A stretch of DNA of 64,000 nt from Halovenus salina (GCF_026410925.1 NZ_CP112972.1:2232001-2296000), one strand, 5' to 3'. Counted from the stretch's first letter, positions 45,885 through 54,894 are shown. Notes: generated by a model not told the origin, from the letters alone. Numbers and translations are program-made.

Positions 45885-47093
45885 TCAGAACTCGCCGTTG
45901 ACGATGTCGGCGACGCGCTGGCGGTCGAACAGTTCCTCGTCGACGCCGTAGGCCTGCTTTGCCGCCCGCTCGGTGAGGACCATGTTCGTAATCGGGCCCT
46001 GATAGAGGGGGCCGCCGCGGTAGACATCGCCGTTCTGAACCGCGTTCAGGCGGCTGGCAACGTCGTGGTTCTCCATGAACGAGACGATTGTGTCCTCGAA
46101 CTCTGTCGCTGTTTTCCCTTCGTTGCCACGCAACAACAACAGATCGGGGTCAATTTCCAGTAGTGTCTCGTAGTCGACCCGGTCCCGGCTCGCGTGGAAG
46201 TCACCCACGTCTGTCGTCGCGAAGGCGTCCTCGACGCCGAGGTCGCGCCACTGCTTGAAGCTCGTTCCCTCGTCGATGAGATACGGCGAGAACTTCTCGG
46301 GTTCGTTGATTGGCCGTGGCCACATGATGGCAACAGCGGGTCGTTCGTCCTCGGACGGCACGATGCTCTCTACGTTGTCCTGGAACTGGTTGTGTAACTC
46401 GACGAACGCCTCGTATCGCTCGCGTTCCTGGAACAGCTCGGCCATTTTCTCGAAGGCGTCGTACACCGAGAGGAACTGGTAGTCGTGCCACTCGTATCCC
46501 CGCGAGAAGCTGCTGTTCCCGAGAAACGGCGTCCCCGCCGACTCAATCTGTTCGATATCGCCTTCTTCCATCGCATCGCTCCGGTTGACGATGAAGTTCG
46601 GGTCCATGACGAACACGTCGACATCCTCCTCAAGTGAGAGGAACTTCTCGGTGTCCAGGGCGCTCTCCCACAGCGAGCCGATTTCGCTCTGGTCGACACT
46701 CACGTCCGGAATCTCGTCGTAGAGCTGGGTGTGATACCGCTGGGACAGATAAACTGTCTCCGGCGGGTCCTGGCCGAGCGCGATCCCCATGTCGGCCCAG
46801 CTTCCGTTATTCGCTGCCCAGGTCTCGGGGACAGCGTCGAACTCGACGGTCCCCACAGACTCCATCGTCACCGAGTACGGCTCCTCACCGTCGCTGGAGT
46901 CGGGGGTATCCTCACCGTCGCTCGATGTCGGGGTATCTGTTCCGTCTGTCGGCGTGTCGTCGCCGTCAGCTTCGTCTCCGCTCGTTTCGTCGTCGCCGTC
47001 GCTTCCGCCGATACAGCCCGCGAACGCGCTGGTTCCGGCGACGATTGCACCTGCTCTTAACACCTGTCTCCGCGTACTGGACCGTTTTCCCAT
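45885..47093 (-). CDS. Iron/siderophore-type ABC substrate-binding lipoprotein
   Basis: The 402-residue product starts with a twin-arginine-like signal and lipobox (RRQVLRAGAIVAGTSAFAGC, Cys27). An Asp/Ser/Thr-rich linker follows, then a two-lobe FhuD/BtuF-class binding domain (VGTVEFDAVPETWAANNGSWADMGIALGQ, DPDLLLLRGNEGKTATEFEDTIVSFM). This class binds ferric siderophores, haem or B12. No permease or ATPase gene is adjacent. A perfect 18-base palindrome just upstream of the start codon resembles a DtxR/IdeR iron box, so iron-repressed expression is likely. Confidence 0.88.
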   Translation of the reverse strand: MGKRSSTRRQVLRAGAIVAGTSAFAGCIGGSDGDDETSGDEADGDDTPTDGTDTPTSSDGEDTPDSSDGEEPYSVTMESVGTVEFDAVPETWAANNGSWADMGIALGQDPPETVYLSQRYHTQLYDEIPDVSVDQSEIGSLWESALDTEKFLSLEEDVDVFVMDPNFIVNRSDAMEEGDIEQIESAGTPFLGNSSFSRGYEWHDYQFLSVYDAFEKMAELFQERERYEAFVELHNQFQDNVESIVPSEDERPAVAIMWPRPINEPEKFSPYLIDEGTSFKQWRDLGVEDAFATTDVGDFHASRDRVDYETLLEIDPDLLLLRGNEGKTATEFEDTIVSFMENHDVASRLNAVQNGDVYRGGPLYQGPITNMVLTERAAKQAYGVDEELFDRQRVADIVNGEF

Positions 47094-47094
47094 G

Positions 47095-47112
47095 TTTTAG
47101 GCTAGCCTAAAA
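47095..47112. promoter_or_regulatory. DtxR/IdeR-like iron box at the binding-protein start
   Basis: The 18-base perfect palindrome TTTTAGGCTAGCCTAAAA begins one base upstream of the ATG at 47093. It contains the core ttaggctagcctaa, very like the bacterial DtxR/IdeR consensus half sites TTAGG..CCTAA. A TATA-like ttttaaattt lies about 25 bases upstream of the ATG, so a bound regulator would block initiation. Confidence 0.8.
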
Positions 47113-47323
47113 AATTTAAAAGGATTTCGGAGTGAGCCCGACAGAAGCCTGCCCAGTGGGTTACTCCCAGAGAGTCAACCCGTGGTTCGTAAGTGCTTTA
47201 CTCATCTAGGTGGCTCTAAAACATACGACCAGCGAGACCAGAGACAGCTCGCCTGAGTTGTCATGGTGCTCACACAGGAGACCAACCTCCTATTGCTTGA
47301 GGAGTAAATCACACTGCTTTTAC
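47113..47323. other. Intergenic region between the two iron boxes
   Basis: About 210 bases without a gene separate the two palindromes. They contain the TATA region of the binding-protein gene (47113-47124) and a tttta element near 47318 for the rightward gene. I see no further repeat or RNA gene here. Confidence 0.5.
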
Positions 47324-47339
47324 TTTAGGCTAGCCTAAA
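47324..47339. promoter_or_regulatory. Second DtxR/IdeR-like iron box, upstream of the amphi-Trp gene
   Basis: The palindrome tttaggctagcctaaa repeats the same 14-base core as the box at 47095-47112, centred 228 bases away. It lies 81 bases before the amphi-Trp ATG, just downstream of a TATA-like gcttttac. Two identical palindromes on one intergenic region indicate a common iron regulator for both divergent genes. Confidence 0.8.
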
Positions 47340-47419
47340 TACAGTCGACGCCAGCCCAGACGCGGCCGAATCTTCGGGACGCGCCGATGGCTGGACAGCG
47401 CAGCTTCGAGGAGACAACC

Positions 47420-47725
47420 ATGACAGAAACCAATTCATCCGACAGCGATGAGGCGAACGAGCGAACGACTATCAGGTCCGGCCGCGACTTCGAACAGGAG
47501 TACCGGCTGGACACCGAGGCAGCCGGTGACTTTCTCGTTGCACTCGGAGAACAGCTCAAATCGGACGACGAGCTGACGCTGACGACCGATAAGTGGGAAC
47601 TCCCCTTCGCGTTCGGCGAGCCCACGACGCTCGAGATCGACTACGAGGGCGTCGACGAGCCCGAACTAGAAATCGAACTCGAACTACCGGGGCGGACCGA
47701 CGACCCGGCACCGGAAATCAGCTGA
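47420..47725 (+). CDS. Amphi-Trp domain protein
   Basis: The 101-residue product contains RDFEQEYRLDTEAAGDFLVALGEQLKSDDELTLTTDKWELPFAFGEPTTLEIDYEG, the amphipathic, Trp-containing module known as the amphi-Trp domain, of unknown function. The ATG at 47420 has a gaggag Shine-Dalgarno sequence 7 bases before it; an ATG 11 codons earlier is an alternative. Its stop abuts that of convergent dpsA. The upstream iron box links it to iron control. Confidence 0.8.
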   Translation: MTETNSSDSDEANERTTIRSGRDFEQEYRLDTEAAGDFLVALGEQLKSDDELTLTTDKWELPFAFGEPTTLEIDYEGVDEPELEIELELPGRTDDPAPEIS

Positions 47726-48277
47726 CTACTCGGCGTGTGTCGCCGAGTCGAGCACAAGCGTGTCGTCTTCGAGGTAGTGCTCGACGTGGTGGGTGTGTTC
47801 TTCGATAGTCTCGAGCTGTTCGCGCAGCATCTGGGCCGTCGCGTGGTCGCCCAATCCTGCCGCGAGTTCGATGTGTTCGCGGTAGCTCTCGATGATGTCG
47901 CCCATCATCTCAAGGTCGTTGTGTAGCGAGGTCCGAATGTCGTAGACGTCCTCGTCCTCGGCCTCGACGGTCGCCTCCTCGGCGAGGGTTGTCATGCTGG
48001 CGTTGGGGACGCCACCCAGCGCCTGCAGCCGCTCGGCGAGTTCGTCGGCGGCGTCCTCGACGTCCTCGTAGACCTCTTGGAGGAAGACGTGAATGTCGAG
48101 GAACTCTGCGCCTTCGACGTTCCAGTGGTGTTTGTGCAGCTGGTGGTAGAGGACGTACGCGTCCGCGAGATCGGTGTTCAGTGCGTCGATAATCTGTTCT
48201 GCCTTCTCCGGGGCAAGGCGGAGCGCGTTTTCTTCGACGGTGTCTGCTTCCTGCTGGACTGTCTTCTGTGTGCTCAT
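47726..48277 (-). CDS. dpsA: DpsA-type ferritin-like iron-storage/DNA-protection protein
   Basis: The 183-residue product carries the Dps ferroxidase and shell signature: DLADAYVLYHQLHKHHWNVEGAEFLDIHVFLQEVYEDVEDAADELAERLQALGG, with His and Glu/Asp ligands at subunit interfaces. It matches DpsA of halobacteria, which oxidises and stores iron in a 12-mer and protects DNA. The start MSTQKTVQ at 48277 is taken, with a further ATG 3 codons upstream. A TTAGGTTGGGC half-site (minus strand, 48336-48346) upstream of the TATA box may be an imperfect iron box. Confidence 0.93.
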   Translation of the reverse strand: MSTQKTVQQEADTVEENALRLAPEKAEQIIDALNTDLADAYVLYHQLHKHHWNVEGAEFLDIHVFLQEVYEDVEDAADELAERLQALGGVPNASMTTLAEEATVEAEDEDVYDIRTSLHNDLEMMGDIIESYREHIELAAGLGDHATAQMLREQLETIEEHTHHVEHYLEDDTLVLDSATHAE

Positions 48278-48439
48278 CGTATCCACTCGTTGTGCCCCTA
48301 TCTACTTAAATATTATCAATTTTAGTACACTTTTCGCCCAACCTAAACCTCGGCTACAGATCGGCCACGTGTGGGATCGATTCTCTGTGAGCGAAACACG
48401 TCGTGGGGTTTTTGTCGGATTTGGTTCAACGTATGCACA

Positions 48440-50095
48440 ATGCGTTCAGTTCCCGCTCGTATCGCCCGGACCGAGGTCCGTCGGACCCTTCGGAACATCC
48501 GTACCGACCGGACGAAGCTGCTGGTCTTCGCCATGCTGGGACTGGTTCTGGTGGGGCCGGTACTTCTGTTCGGGTCGCTGTTGCTCTCGACGGCCGGTGA
48601 GGAGTTGGTCGCCGGCGAGATTGGGAGCGAGGACCTCGAAATCATCGGCAGTACGCTCCTGGGTGTGGTTGCGACGGGGATAGCCGGCCTCGCGGTGTTC
48701 GCGACAGCGCGGACCGTCACGACGGTCGCCAATATCGACGAACCAGCCGCGTTACTCATCTCGACACGGCTGGAAAACGTCGTCGCCGGGCTGGTTCTGG
48801 GCGAGATGACAGTCGTGTTGCTCTGGCTCGCCGGCCCGGTACTCGTGTTGTCGAGTGCGTTCGCCTGGGGCGCTGGGGCACCGCTCGTGCCGGTTGCGGC
48901 ACTCATCGCGCTCGTGGTCGCCGTTGGCGTCGCCGTCTGTGTCGGGTTCGTCGTCGGCATCTGTCTCCGGCATCTGCTCACAGTCTACGAGCCAATCGCA
49001 CAGTATCGGACGGTCGTGTTCGCCCTCGTCGGGGTCGCCTACTTCGCGAGCATTGCCTTCGGCTGGTTCAACAGAATCACCGCGCTGGTGTTTGAGGTGC
49101 TCGGCGACAGTCCGCTCGGTTGGCCGGGCCATCTTGTGTTGGTCGTGACGCCTGTCGTCGACGGCGTGGTACTCGAAGCTGCTGTCGGCGTCGTCGGAGC
49201 GGGGGCTGTCGCGTTGGCCGCGCTCACGGCCGGGGTTCGACTCGGCGAGATTCACTGGTTTGCCGACCCTGCCTCCGACGACAGCGAGACCATCGAATCG
49301 GACGACCGTCTCGGGAACCTGCTCTCCGGGTTCGCAACCCGACCGGTCAGGACCGTCACCGTGACTGCGATTCGCCGGGCACGCCGGGCACCTGTTCGCC
49401 TCTTCTACGTGGCGTACCCCCTGATTGGTGCAGTCGCCTTTATTGGGGACGCTATCGACTCCGGCGAGATACCCGTCTTCGCCGCCGTTCTGTTTGCCGT
49501 CTACGTCGCCTGGGCAGCGGGCGCACTCTTTACGCTCAATCTGCTCGGCGACCATGGACCGGCGCTGCCGGCGGTGCTCACCGCGACTGTCTCGGGCCGT
49601 GAGGTCGTGGCGGGGACGGTCCTCGCAAGCGTCATCTGTATGGTGCCCCTCGCGCTGGTGGTCCCGGCGATCGCAGGTCTGTTGAGCCCGTTGACGGTTT
49701 CGGAGACGGCGCTGCTGACGGTCGGAGCCGTCATCGGAACACTCGTCTCGCCGATACTCGCCGTCGGTGTCGGCGCTGCCTTCCCGCGGTTCGGCGAGGT
49801 TCGTATCACTACAAACCGCGAGGCGGTGATGCCCAGCAAATCCGCGTTCGTGCTCTACTCGCTGGCTGTGTTACTCCCGATTGGAGCCGGAGCGGTGCTT
49901 CGATTCGACGACGGTACGGAGCTGGTCGCGGCGGTGCTCTCGGGCATTATCGCGGTTGTTCCACGTCTCGATTTCACGGTCCCCGAAAGCGTTGTCACCG
50001 GCGCTGCGGTGGCCGTCCTCGCCGCCGGAGTGCTCGCGCCGGTGCTCTCGGTCGGCTACGCCGTTCGTCGCTTCGAGGAGTACCGGCCCGACTGA
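48440..50095 (+). CDS. ABC-2 type transporter permease
   Basis: The 551-residue product starts at ATG 48440 (MRSVPARIARTEVRRTLRNIRTDRTKLL) and has about 12-14 hydrophobic segments, with long stretches such as LLVFAMLGLVLVGPVLLFG and AVLFAVYVAWAAGALFTLNLL. It resembles large archaeal ABC-2 permeases without an N-terminal ATPase. The convergent neighbour is an ABC ATPase, the likely partner. The stop codon directly abuts that of the ATPase gene. Confidence 0.75.
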   Translation: MRSVPARIARTEVRRTLRNIRTDRTKLLVFAMLGLVLVGPVLLFGSLLLSTAGEELVAGEIGSEDLEIIGSTLLGVVATGIAGLAVFATARTVTTVANIDEPAALLISTRLENVVAGLVLGEMTVVLLWLAGPVLVLSSAFAWGAGAPLVPVAALIALVVAVGVAVCVGFVVGICLRHLLTVYEPIAQYRTVVFALVGVAYFASIAFGWFNRITALVFEVLGDSPLGWPGHLVLVVTPVVDGVVLEAAVGVVGAGAVALAALTAGVRLGEIHWFADPASDDSETIESDDRLGNLLSGFATRPVRTVTVTAIRRARRAPVRLFYVAYPLIGAVAFIGDAIDSGEIPVFAAVLFAVYVAWAAGALFTLNLLGDHGPALPAVLTATVSGREVVAGTVLASVICMVPLALVVPAIAGLLSPLTVSETALLTVGAVIGTLVSPILAVGVGAAFPRFGEVRITTNREAVMPSKSAFVLYSLAVLLPIGAGAVLRFDDGTELVAAVLSGIIAVVPRLDFTVPESVVTGAAVAVLAAGVLAPVLSVGYAVRRFEEYRPD

Positions 50096-50854
50096 TTACG
50101 CCATCTGCTCGGCGGCCTCTTCCTCGGTCGTGACCGCGAGAAACGCGTCTTCGAGGGTGGCGCTTTCGCCGGTTTCGGCGCGGGATTTCAGCATCTCCGG
50201 GTCGCCCTCGGTGACGAGATTGCCGTCGTGGAGCACACCGATTGTGTCGGCGAGTTCGTCAACCACGGGGAGGATATGTGTCGAGAGGAAGATCGTCATC
50301 TCCTGGTCGGCCAGCTCGGCGATGGTGTCACGCATCGTCCGGGCTGCACGCGGGTCCAGCCCGCTCGTGGGTTCATCGAGGAAGGCAACGGCTGGCTCGT
50401 GGAGGACCGCCTGGATGACACCGATTTTCTGGCGCATCCCCTTTGAGTAGCCACCGATGCGCTTGTTCGCGTCCTCGGCAAGGTCGAAGCGGTCGAGCAT
50501 CTCCTCGATACGTTCGCTCGCCGTCGACTCGGGTAGGTCACGGAGACCGGCCATGTACTCCAGTTGCTCGCGGCCGGTCAGTTCGTCGTAGATTGGCGGG
50601 TCTTCGGGCAGATAGCCAATTTGTGCCGACACCGCCTCGCGGTCCTCGATCGAGTGGCCCGCGACGCGAGCAGTGCCGGAAGTGGGTTGGGTCAGTGTCG
50701 TCAGCAGGCGCATCGTGGTCGTCTTGCCGGCCCCGTTCGGGCCGAGAAAGCCGTAGACACTGCCCGCCGATACCGACGTGGTGACCCCTGCGACGGCGAC
50801 GGTCTCGCCGTAGCGCTTGGTCAGGTCGTCCATCTCGATAGCCGGGGTCGTCAT
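50096..50854 (-). CDS. ABC-2 type transporter ATPase
   Basis: The 252-residue ATPase has Walker A GPNGAGKTTT at about 37-46, signature-region KRIGGYSKGMRQKIGVIQAVLHEP (the GGYSKGMRQK variant typical of drug/Na+ ABC-2 exporters), Walker B AVAFLDEPTSGLDPR and the H-loop STHILPVVDELAD. It should power a permease such as the convergent one. The start may be ATG 50854 or an internal ATG (MDDLTKRYG). Confidence 0.92.
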   Translation of the reverse strand: MTTPAIEMDDLTKRYGETVAVAGVTTSVSAGSVYGFLGPNGAGKTTTMRLLTTLTQPTSGTARVAGHSIEDREAVSAQIGYLPEDPPIYDELTGREQLEYMAGLRDLPESTASERIEEMLDRFDLAEDANKRIGGYSKGMRQKIGVIQAVLHEPAVAFLDEPTSGLDPRAARTMRDTIAELADQEMTIFLSTHILPVVDELADTIGVLHDGNLVTEGDPEMLKSRAETGESATLEDAFLAVTTEEEAAEQMA

Positions 50855-50966
50855 ATGGGTATCTCTGTCCGCGACCGGTATAAAACCGTCAGCCGACCCT
50901 CACACAGAGAAACGCCGCGTCTGAGGTTCCGACAGCTTTATCGCCCGAGATTGACAGAGATTGTCT

Positions 50967-51971
50967 ATGTCGACGGTACGCACACTCGGTCGACTGCTTG
51001 TGGTACTGCTCGGTGTTGGACTCGCCGCCAGCGCTGGAATTGGTCTCGTCTGGGCCGTACCGGAGTTCACCGGACTCGGCCTTCTCGATACGCTTCTGAT
51101 AGCTGTGATTGCCGTCGGTGGATTCGTGTTCGCGGCCCGCCTCGCTGGGGAGCTATTCCCAGCGTACAACGTCGCCGAAGTCGCGGTCGAGGATGTCATC
51201 ACGCGGGACGGCGACGGCGGCGGTCCGCTTCCGGTCGGTGGCGGCGGTGCTTCGGCTGACGACATCGTCGAGCAAATCGAGGAGGCAGACCGAGACAGCA
51301 ACGCAGAGGCGCTCATCGTGAAACTCAACACTCCCGGCGGCGCGGTTGTGCCGAGCGAAGACATCCGCCAGGCCGCCGAGGAGTTCGACGGGCCGACCGT
51401 CGCCTACGCCGAAGATATGGCCGCAAGCGGCGGCTACTGGATTGCCAGCGGGTGTGACGAGTTCCACGCCCGCGAGGCCAGCATCGTCGGCTCCATCGGC
51501 GTCGTCGGCTCACAGCTCGGCCGGACCGGTCTCGCCGAGAAGGTCGGCCTGGACTACCGACGCTTTGTCGCCGGCGAGTACAAGGACTCACCTTCGGTCT
51601 GGCGCGAACTCGAAGACCGCGAGGTAGAGTACTTCCAGGGACTGCTCGACGACTGGTACGACGCCTTCGTCGACACTGTCGTCGACGGCCGCGACCTCGA
51701 CGAGGAGTTCGTCCGCGACACGGAGGCCCGCATCTACATCGGCGAGGAGGCCGCCGAGAATGGCCTCGTCGACACCTGCGGGCCGCGCGAGGTGATGGAA
51801 GACCGCCTCGCATCGAGCCTCGGCGTCGAAGAGATCTCCGTCGAGACCTTCGAGCCCGACCAGGGCGTGACCGACCGTATCGGGATGGGTGCCCGCTCTG
51901 TCGCTCGTGCGTTCGGCGCTGGCGTCGCGAGTGTCCTTGTCGGCGACGACGTGCCTCGTATCCGTACCTGA
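50967..51971 (+). CDS. S49-family membrane peptidase (SppA-like)
   Basis: The 334-residue protein has two N-terminal membrane helices (about 8-60) and then an S49 domain. LIVKLNTPGGAVVPSEDIRQ is followed by the nucleophile serine in EDMAASGGYWIASGCDEF (near residue 154) and the general-base lysine in FVAGEYKDSP (near residue 206), forming the Ser-Lys dyad. It should cleave membrane-bound signal peptides or proteins. Start ATG 50967 is chosen over TTG 50961. Confidence 0.9.
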   Translation: MSTVRTLGRLLVVLLGVGLAASAGIGLVWAVPEFTGLGLLDTLLIAVIAVGGFVFAARLAGELFPAYNVAEVAVEDVITRDGDGGGPLPVGGGGASADDIVEQIEEADRDSNAEALIVKLNTPGGAVVPSEDIRQAAEEFDGPTVAYAEDMAASGGYWIASGCDEFHAREASIVGSIGVVGSQLGRTGLAEKVGLDYRRFVAGEYKDSPSVWRELEDREVEYFQGLLDDWYDAFVDTVVDGRDLDEEFVRDTEARIYIGEEAAENGLVDTCGPREVMEDRLASSLGVEEISVETFEPDQGVTDRIGMGARSVARAFGAGVASVLVGDDVPRIRT

Positions 51972-52133
51972 TTCTCACAGGGTGTGGGATTTCGCTCAAT
52001 CGCTCAGTTGCAGTGTGGACTGATCGCTAAGGAAACTACTCGAGCGAAATGATATTTGACCTAGTCTGCAAGATGTAACACGCGTACCGGTCATGGTACC
52101 TGGTACCAATACTTGCTGCCATACCGTAGCAGG

Positions 52134-52904
52134 TCAGCCGATTATATACAGAACAAACTGCAGAACAAAAGAGCCCAGAATCCGCAGACCGAAGAGGAAC
52201 GCCAGGATACCCAGTATCGTCATCAGAATCGGTTTCAGCAATCGGCGGACCGTTGCAGCTCTGTCAGTGTCGGTAAGAAGAAACCATTGTGGGTCATTAC
52301 CGCGGCGTACGGGCGCATTGAACGCATTAGCCATTGTTGTGATGGGTCGATTCGTAATCGGGCCGTAGACGTGGATCCTATCACCAGCGGCAACTCGCTG
52401 CTCGATGTACCGTCGTGGTTTGTCTTCCCCGACCCGCTCGATATTTCTCCGCCGCTGGTACGACGCGATCTGCTCGCCGGGCGTCGATCCCCACCCGACA
52501 TCGATAGTGTCACGTGATGCAAAAAACAGCGTGGCAGTCGCAGGGTCAACTTCAACACCGCCAGTGTCATCTTCGAACCGAAACGGGACACCGTCGCGAT
52601 CACTGTAGATCGTCTTCCACCTGCCGCCGGTATTGGAACTCCCACTCCGATACTGCTCGATCTTACACCCGTAGGCCAGACACGCCGTTGCGGTAAACGG
52701 CGACTCGACCTGACCGTCTGTTCTAACGGCTTCTCCCTCCAGTTCGACGATTCCGTCAGTGTTTTTCGCCTCCCTTACTGAGGCCGTCGTGCTTCTCAAG
52801 ACAACGGTTGTCCAGTATAACGGCTCGATTCCCTTGTATATCAAGTAACTACCGGCTACGAACGTAACTATCCCAACCGCCAACGCAACAAAGAAGCCTG
52901 CCAT
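52134..52904 (-). CDS. GIDE-domain membrane protein
   Basis: The 256-residue product has an N-terminal helix (about 5-27), a central beta-rich domain (VELEGEAVRTDGQVESPFTATACLAYGCKIEQY, VPFRFEDDTGGVEVDPATA) and two C-terminal helices (about 222-253). The central part matches the GIDE/BAM domain seen in the mitochondrial E3 ligase MULAN/GIDE. No RING finger is present. Its function in archaea is unknown. Confidence 0.75.
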   Translation of the reverse strand: MAGFFVALAVGIVTFVAGSYLIYKGIEPLYWTTVVLRSTTASVREAKNTDGIVELEGEAVRTDGQVESPFTATACLAYGCKIEQYRSGSSNTGGRWKTIYSDRDGVPFRFEDDTGGVEVDPATATLFFASRDTIDVGWGSTPGEQIASYQRRRNIERVGEDKPRRYIEQRVAAGDRIHVYGPITNRPITTMANAFNAPVRRGNDPQWFLLTDTDRAATVRRLLKPILMTILGILAFLFGLRILGSFVLQFVLYIIG

Positions 52905-53160
52905 GTCTAGTTAACTTATTCAAAATATAGCAAATAGAAAACATAAATAACGTGCCGGTTTAATTGTCGGTCTTACCATTGCCGCCAATTCGTGAGTTGC
53001 TATCAGCGTGCCAGCTGTGAATCAACGCAGAGTTGCCTGATACGCGCTCCGTGATCCCATCGTCTTCGTTCTATCACGATGATGCATGTACCCTCTAAGT
53101 CTTGCACTGGGTTTCTGATGGAACACAGAGAGGTCCCAATTCGTTGCGGTACATGTGTCC

Positions 53161-53218
53161 ACTGCACTGACCATCTCCAGCGTGACGTTCGAGTTGTGTA
53201 AGAAGTCGTCATTCACTC
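53161..53218. repeat. Diverged repeat fragment, copy A
   Basis: About 52 bases (53167-53218) match 56269-56320 at roughly 80% identity by eye, in the same orientation. On the minus strand both encode VND-NSN-TLE-VS-like peptides. The pair brackets the A-rich lipoprotein gene and the ISH3 transposase. Confidence 0.65.
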
Positions 53219-53278
53219 GGGAGTGCTGTGAATAGGCCACCAGTAGTACTATGAAATCACCGTGGTAAATTGGAGGTA

Positions 53279-54736
53279 ATGAGACGCCGCCGCTTTCTCT
53301 ACACCAGCCTTGGCACTGGACTCACTCTCGGACTCGCCGGGTGCTCAACCGGCTCTACTGATGAAAGCTCGCCAACCGAGCGAGCCACCAGCACAAGCAC
53401 AGAGGACGGAACCAGCACAAGAGAAACAGCCACCCCCAACAAAGACCAGCCAACCGAAACACCGAGTGAAAACGAGGCAACCGAAGAAGACCCAGACGAT
53501 ACTAACACAGATGAAGACGACCAGCAAACAGAAGAAGACCCAGAAACCGCTGTAAGATACTTCTTCGAAGACGAAACCGGGACACTCGGCCACCTCGCCG
53601 ACGACGACATACCGGACGACTACGACAACGTAATCACCAACACCACGACAGAGGAAGAATACCAAGAAAAACAGAGAAATGATCGACAGTACCCAGAAGG
53701 AATGGAAGAAGGCCAGCTCACAAAGACCGTCGACGAAATGATCGAGAGAGCAGAGGAGATATACAACAACCCAGAAGAACACATCGAGGCAGAGATATAC
53801 GACGACCTTGACCTCGCCGCAGAGGACGACGAAATAACATTCACACGCGCACTCATAAAGGCCACACAGGAAGCAGGCGTCACCTCATCAGGACTAGCAA
53901 ACATCGTAGTAGCAAATATCGCAGAAGACGCTATCGAACAAATACAGCCAGGTTTCACAGACTACAAGCTCTCAACACTACCAGCAACAGAACCTGCAAA
54001 TCCAGGTAAAGAGGGACACAGCGGCGGCGTAAGAGAAAACGAATTTGGGCACAAGTATGGGAACTCAGGGTTCAGACACATGCCTGGCCTACTCCAATAC
54101 CAGAAAGACGGAGAAACCAAAGTCAAATACGCCGAACAAACAGATGCCACAAACGTTAACATATTCAGAAGAGTTATCAGAAATCCGGATTTCTCATTAT
54201 ACCGTTCAAGCCTAGAACAGGACACAGTAAATGTGTCACGAGATTCAAAGCCGGGCGATTCAGGACACATGTTCCCAGAACATTATGTAACAGCACTTGA
54301 CTACACGAAAGCCAGAGAACTAGAAAAAAAAGATGAAGATTACTTCAGATTTGGTATGAACGATGATGGCGGATATAACTCCCTAGGAGACTATCTAGTC
54401 CAAGCAATGATAGAAACTGTAGACGATATGGGAATTACAAGGTACGATAATAACCCAGACAGAACCAACATTGAAATCCCTGCTGATGGAAAATTAGTTT
54501 CAGATGAGTTTGGAGAGTCTTTAGAAAATTATCCAACAGATCCTTCTTCAGAAAAGAGACAAGATTTCAAAGAGGTAGGAAGAGGTCTCTATCAGCTATT
54601 CCAAGAAGAAGGATGGGACGCTTCGATAGCATTGACCGGAACGCTAGAAGACCCTGAAATACTGCCAACAGATCAGGAAACTGTAAACCCAGTCGATCAC
54701 ATCAAAGAGCTCACTACCCTGTCCAGTAGCCGCTGA
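53279..54736 (+). CDS. Tat-type lipoprotein of unknown function, probably acquired
   Basis: The 485-residue product begins MRRRRFLYTSLGTGLTLGLAGC: a twin-arginine signal and lipobox with Cys22. A Thr/Ser/Glu/Asp-rich linker (about 25-100) follows, then a globular domain without a recognised motif (for example HSGGVRENEFGHKYGNSGFRHMPGLLQYQ and FRRVIRNPDFSLYRSSLEQ). Its codons are unusually A-rich (many aaa, aga, ata) compared with neighbours, and the flanking repeats and transposase suggest horizontal transfer. The C-terminus (KELTTLSSSR) ends shortly before the insertion sequence. Confidence 0.7.
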   Translation: MRRRRFLYTSLGTGLTLGLAGCSTGSTDESSPTERATSTSTEDGTSTRETATPNKDQPTETPSENEATEEDPDDTNTDEDDQQTEEDPETAVRYFFEDETGTLGHLADDDIPDDYDNVITNTTTEEEYQEKQRNDRQYPEGMEEGQLTKTVDEMIERAEEIYNNPEEHIEAEIYDDLDLAAEDDEITFTRALIKATQEAGVTSSGLANIVVANIAEDAIEQIQPGFTDYKLSTLPATEPANPGKEGHSGGVRENEFGHKYGNSGFRHMPGLLQYQKDGETKVKYAEQTDATNVNIFRRVIRNPDFSLYRSSLEQDTVNVSRDSKPGDSGHMFPEHYVTALDYTKARELEKKDEDYFRFGMNDDGGYNSLGDYLVQAMIETVDDMGITRYDNNPDRTNIEIPADGKLVSDEFGESLENYPTDPSSEKRQDFKEVGRGLYQLFQEEGWDASIALTGTLEDPEILPTDQETVNPVDHIKELTTLSSSR

Positions 54737-54825
54737 ATAGTTGTCTTCGATACTTGGATAGAGTTCGAACGGAGTGAACCGGTAAGTTCTGTTCTTGGCG
54801 GCCGGAGTTTGATGCTTACCAGTCG

Positions 54826-54848
54826 CTGTCGGCGGCGGATCGCCGCCG
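54826..54848. terminator. GC-rich hairpin 3' of the transposase gene
   Basis: A perfect 10-base-pair stem, gtcggcggcg-gat-cgccgccgac, lies between the lipoprotein gene and the transposase stop. It may terminate transcription or belong to the insertion sequence end. Clear terminal inverted repeats of the element could not be identified by eye. Confidence 0.45.
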
Positions 54849-54894
54849 ACGCGACAGCGTTGCCACTCACGACCGCTGTCCTCATTTGGGGCAG

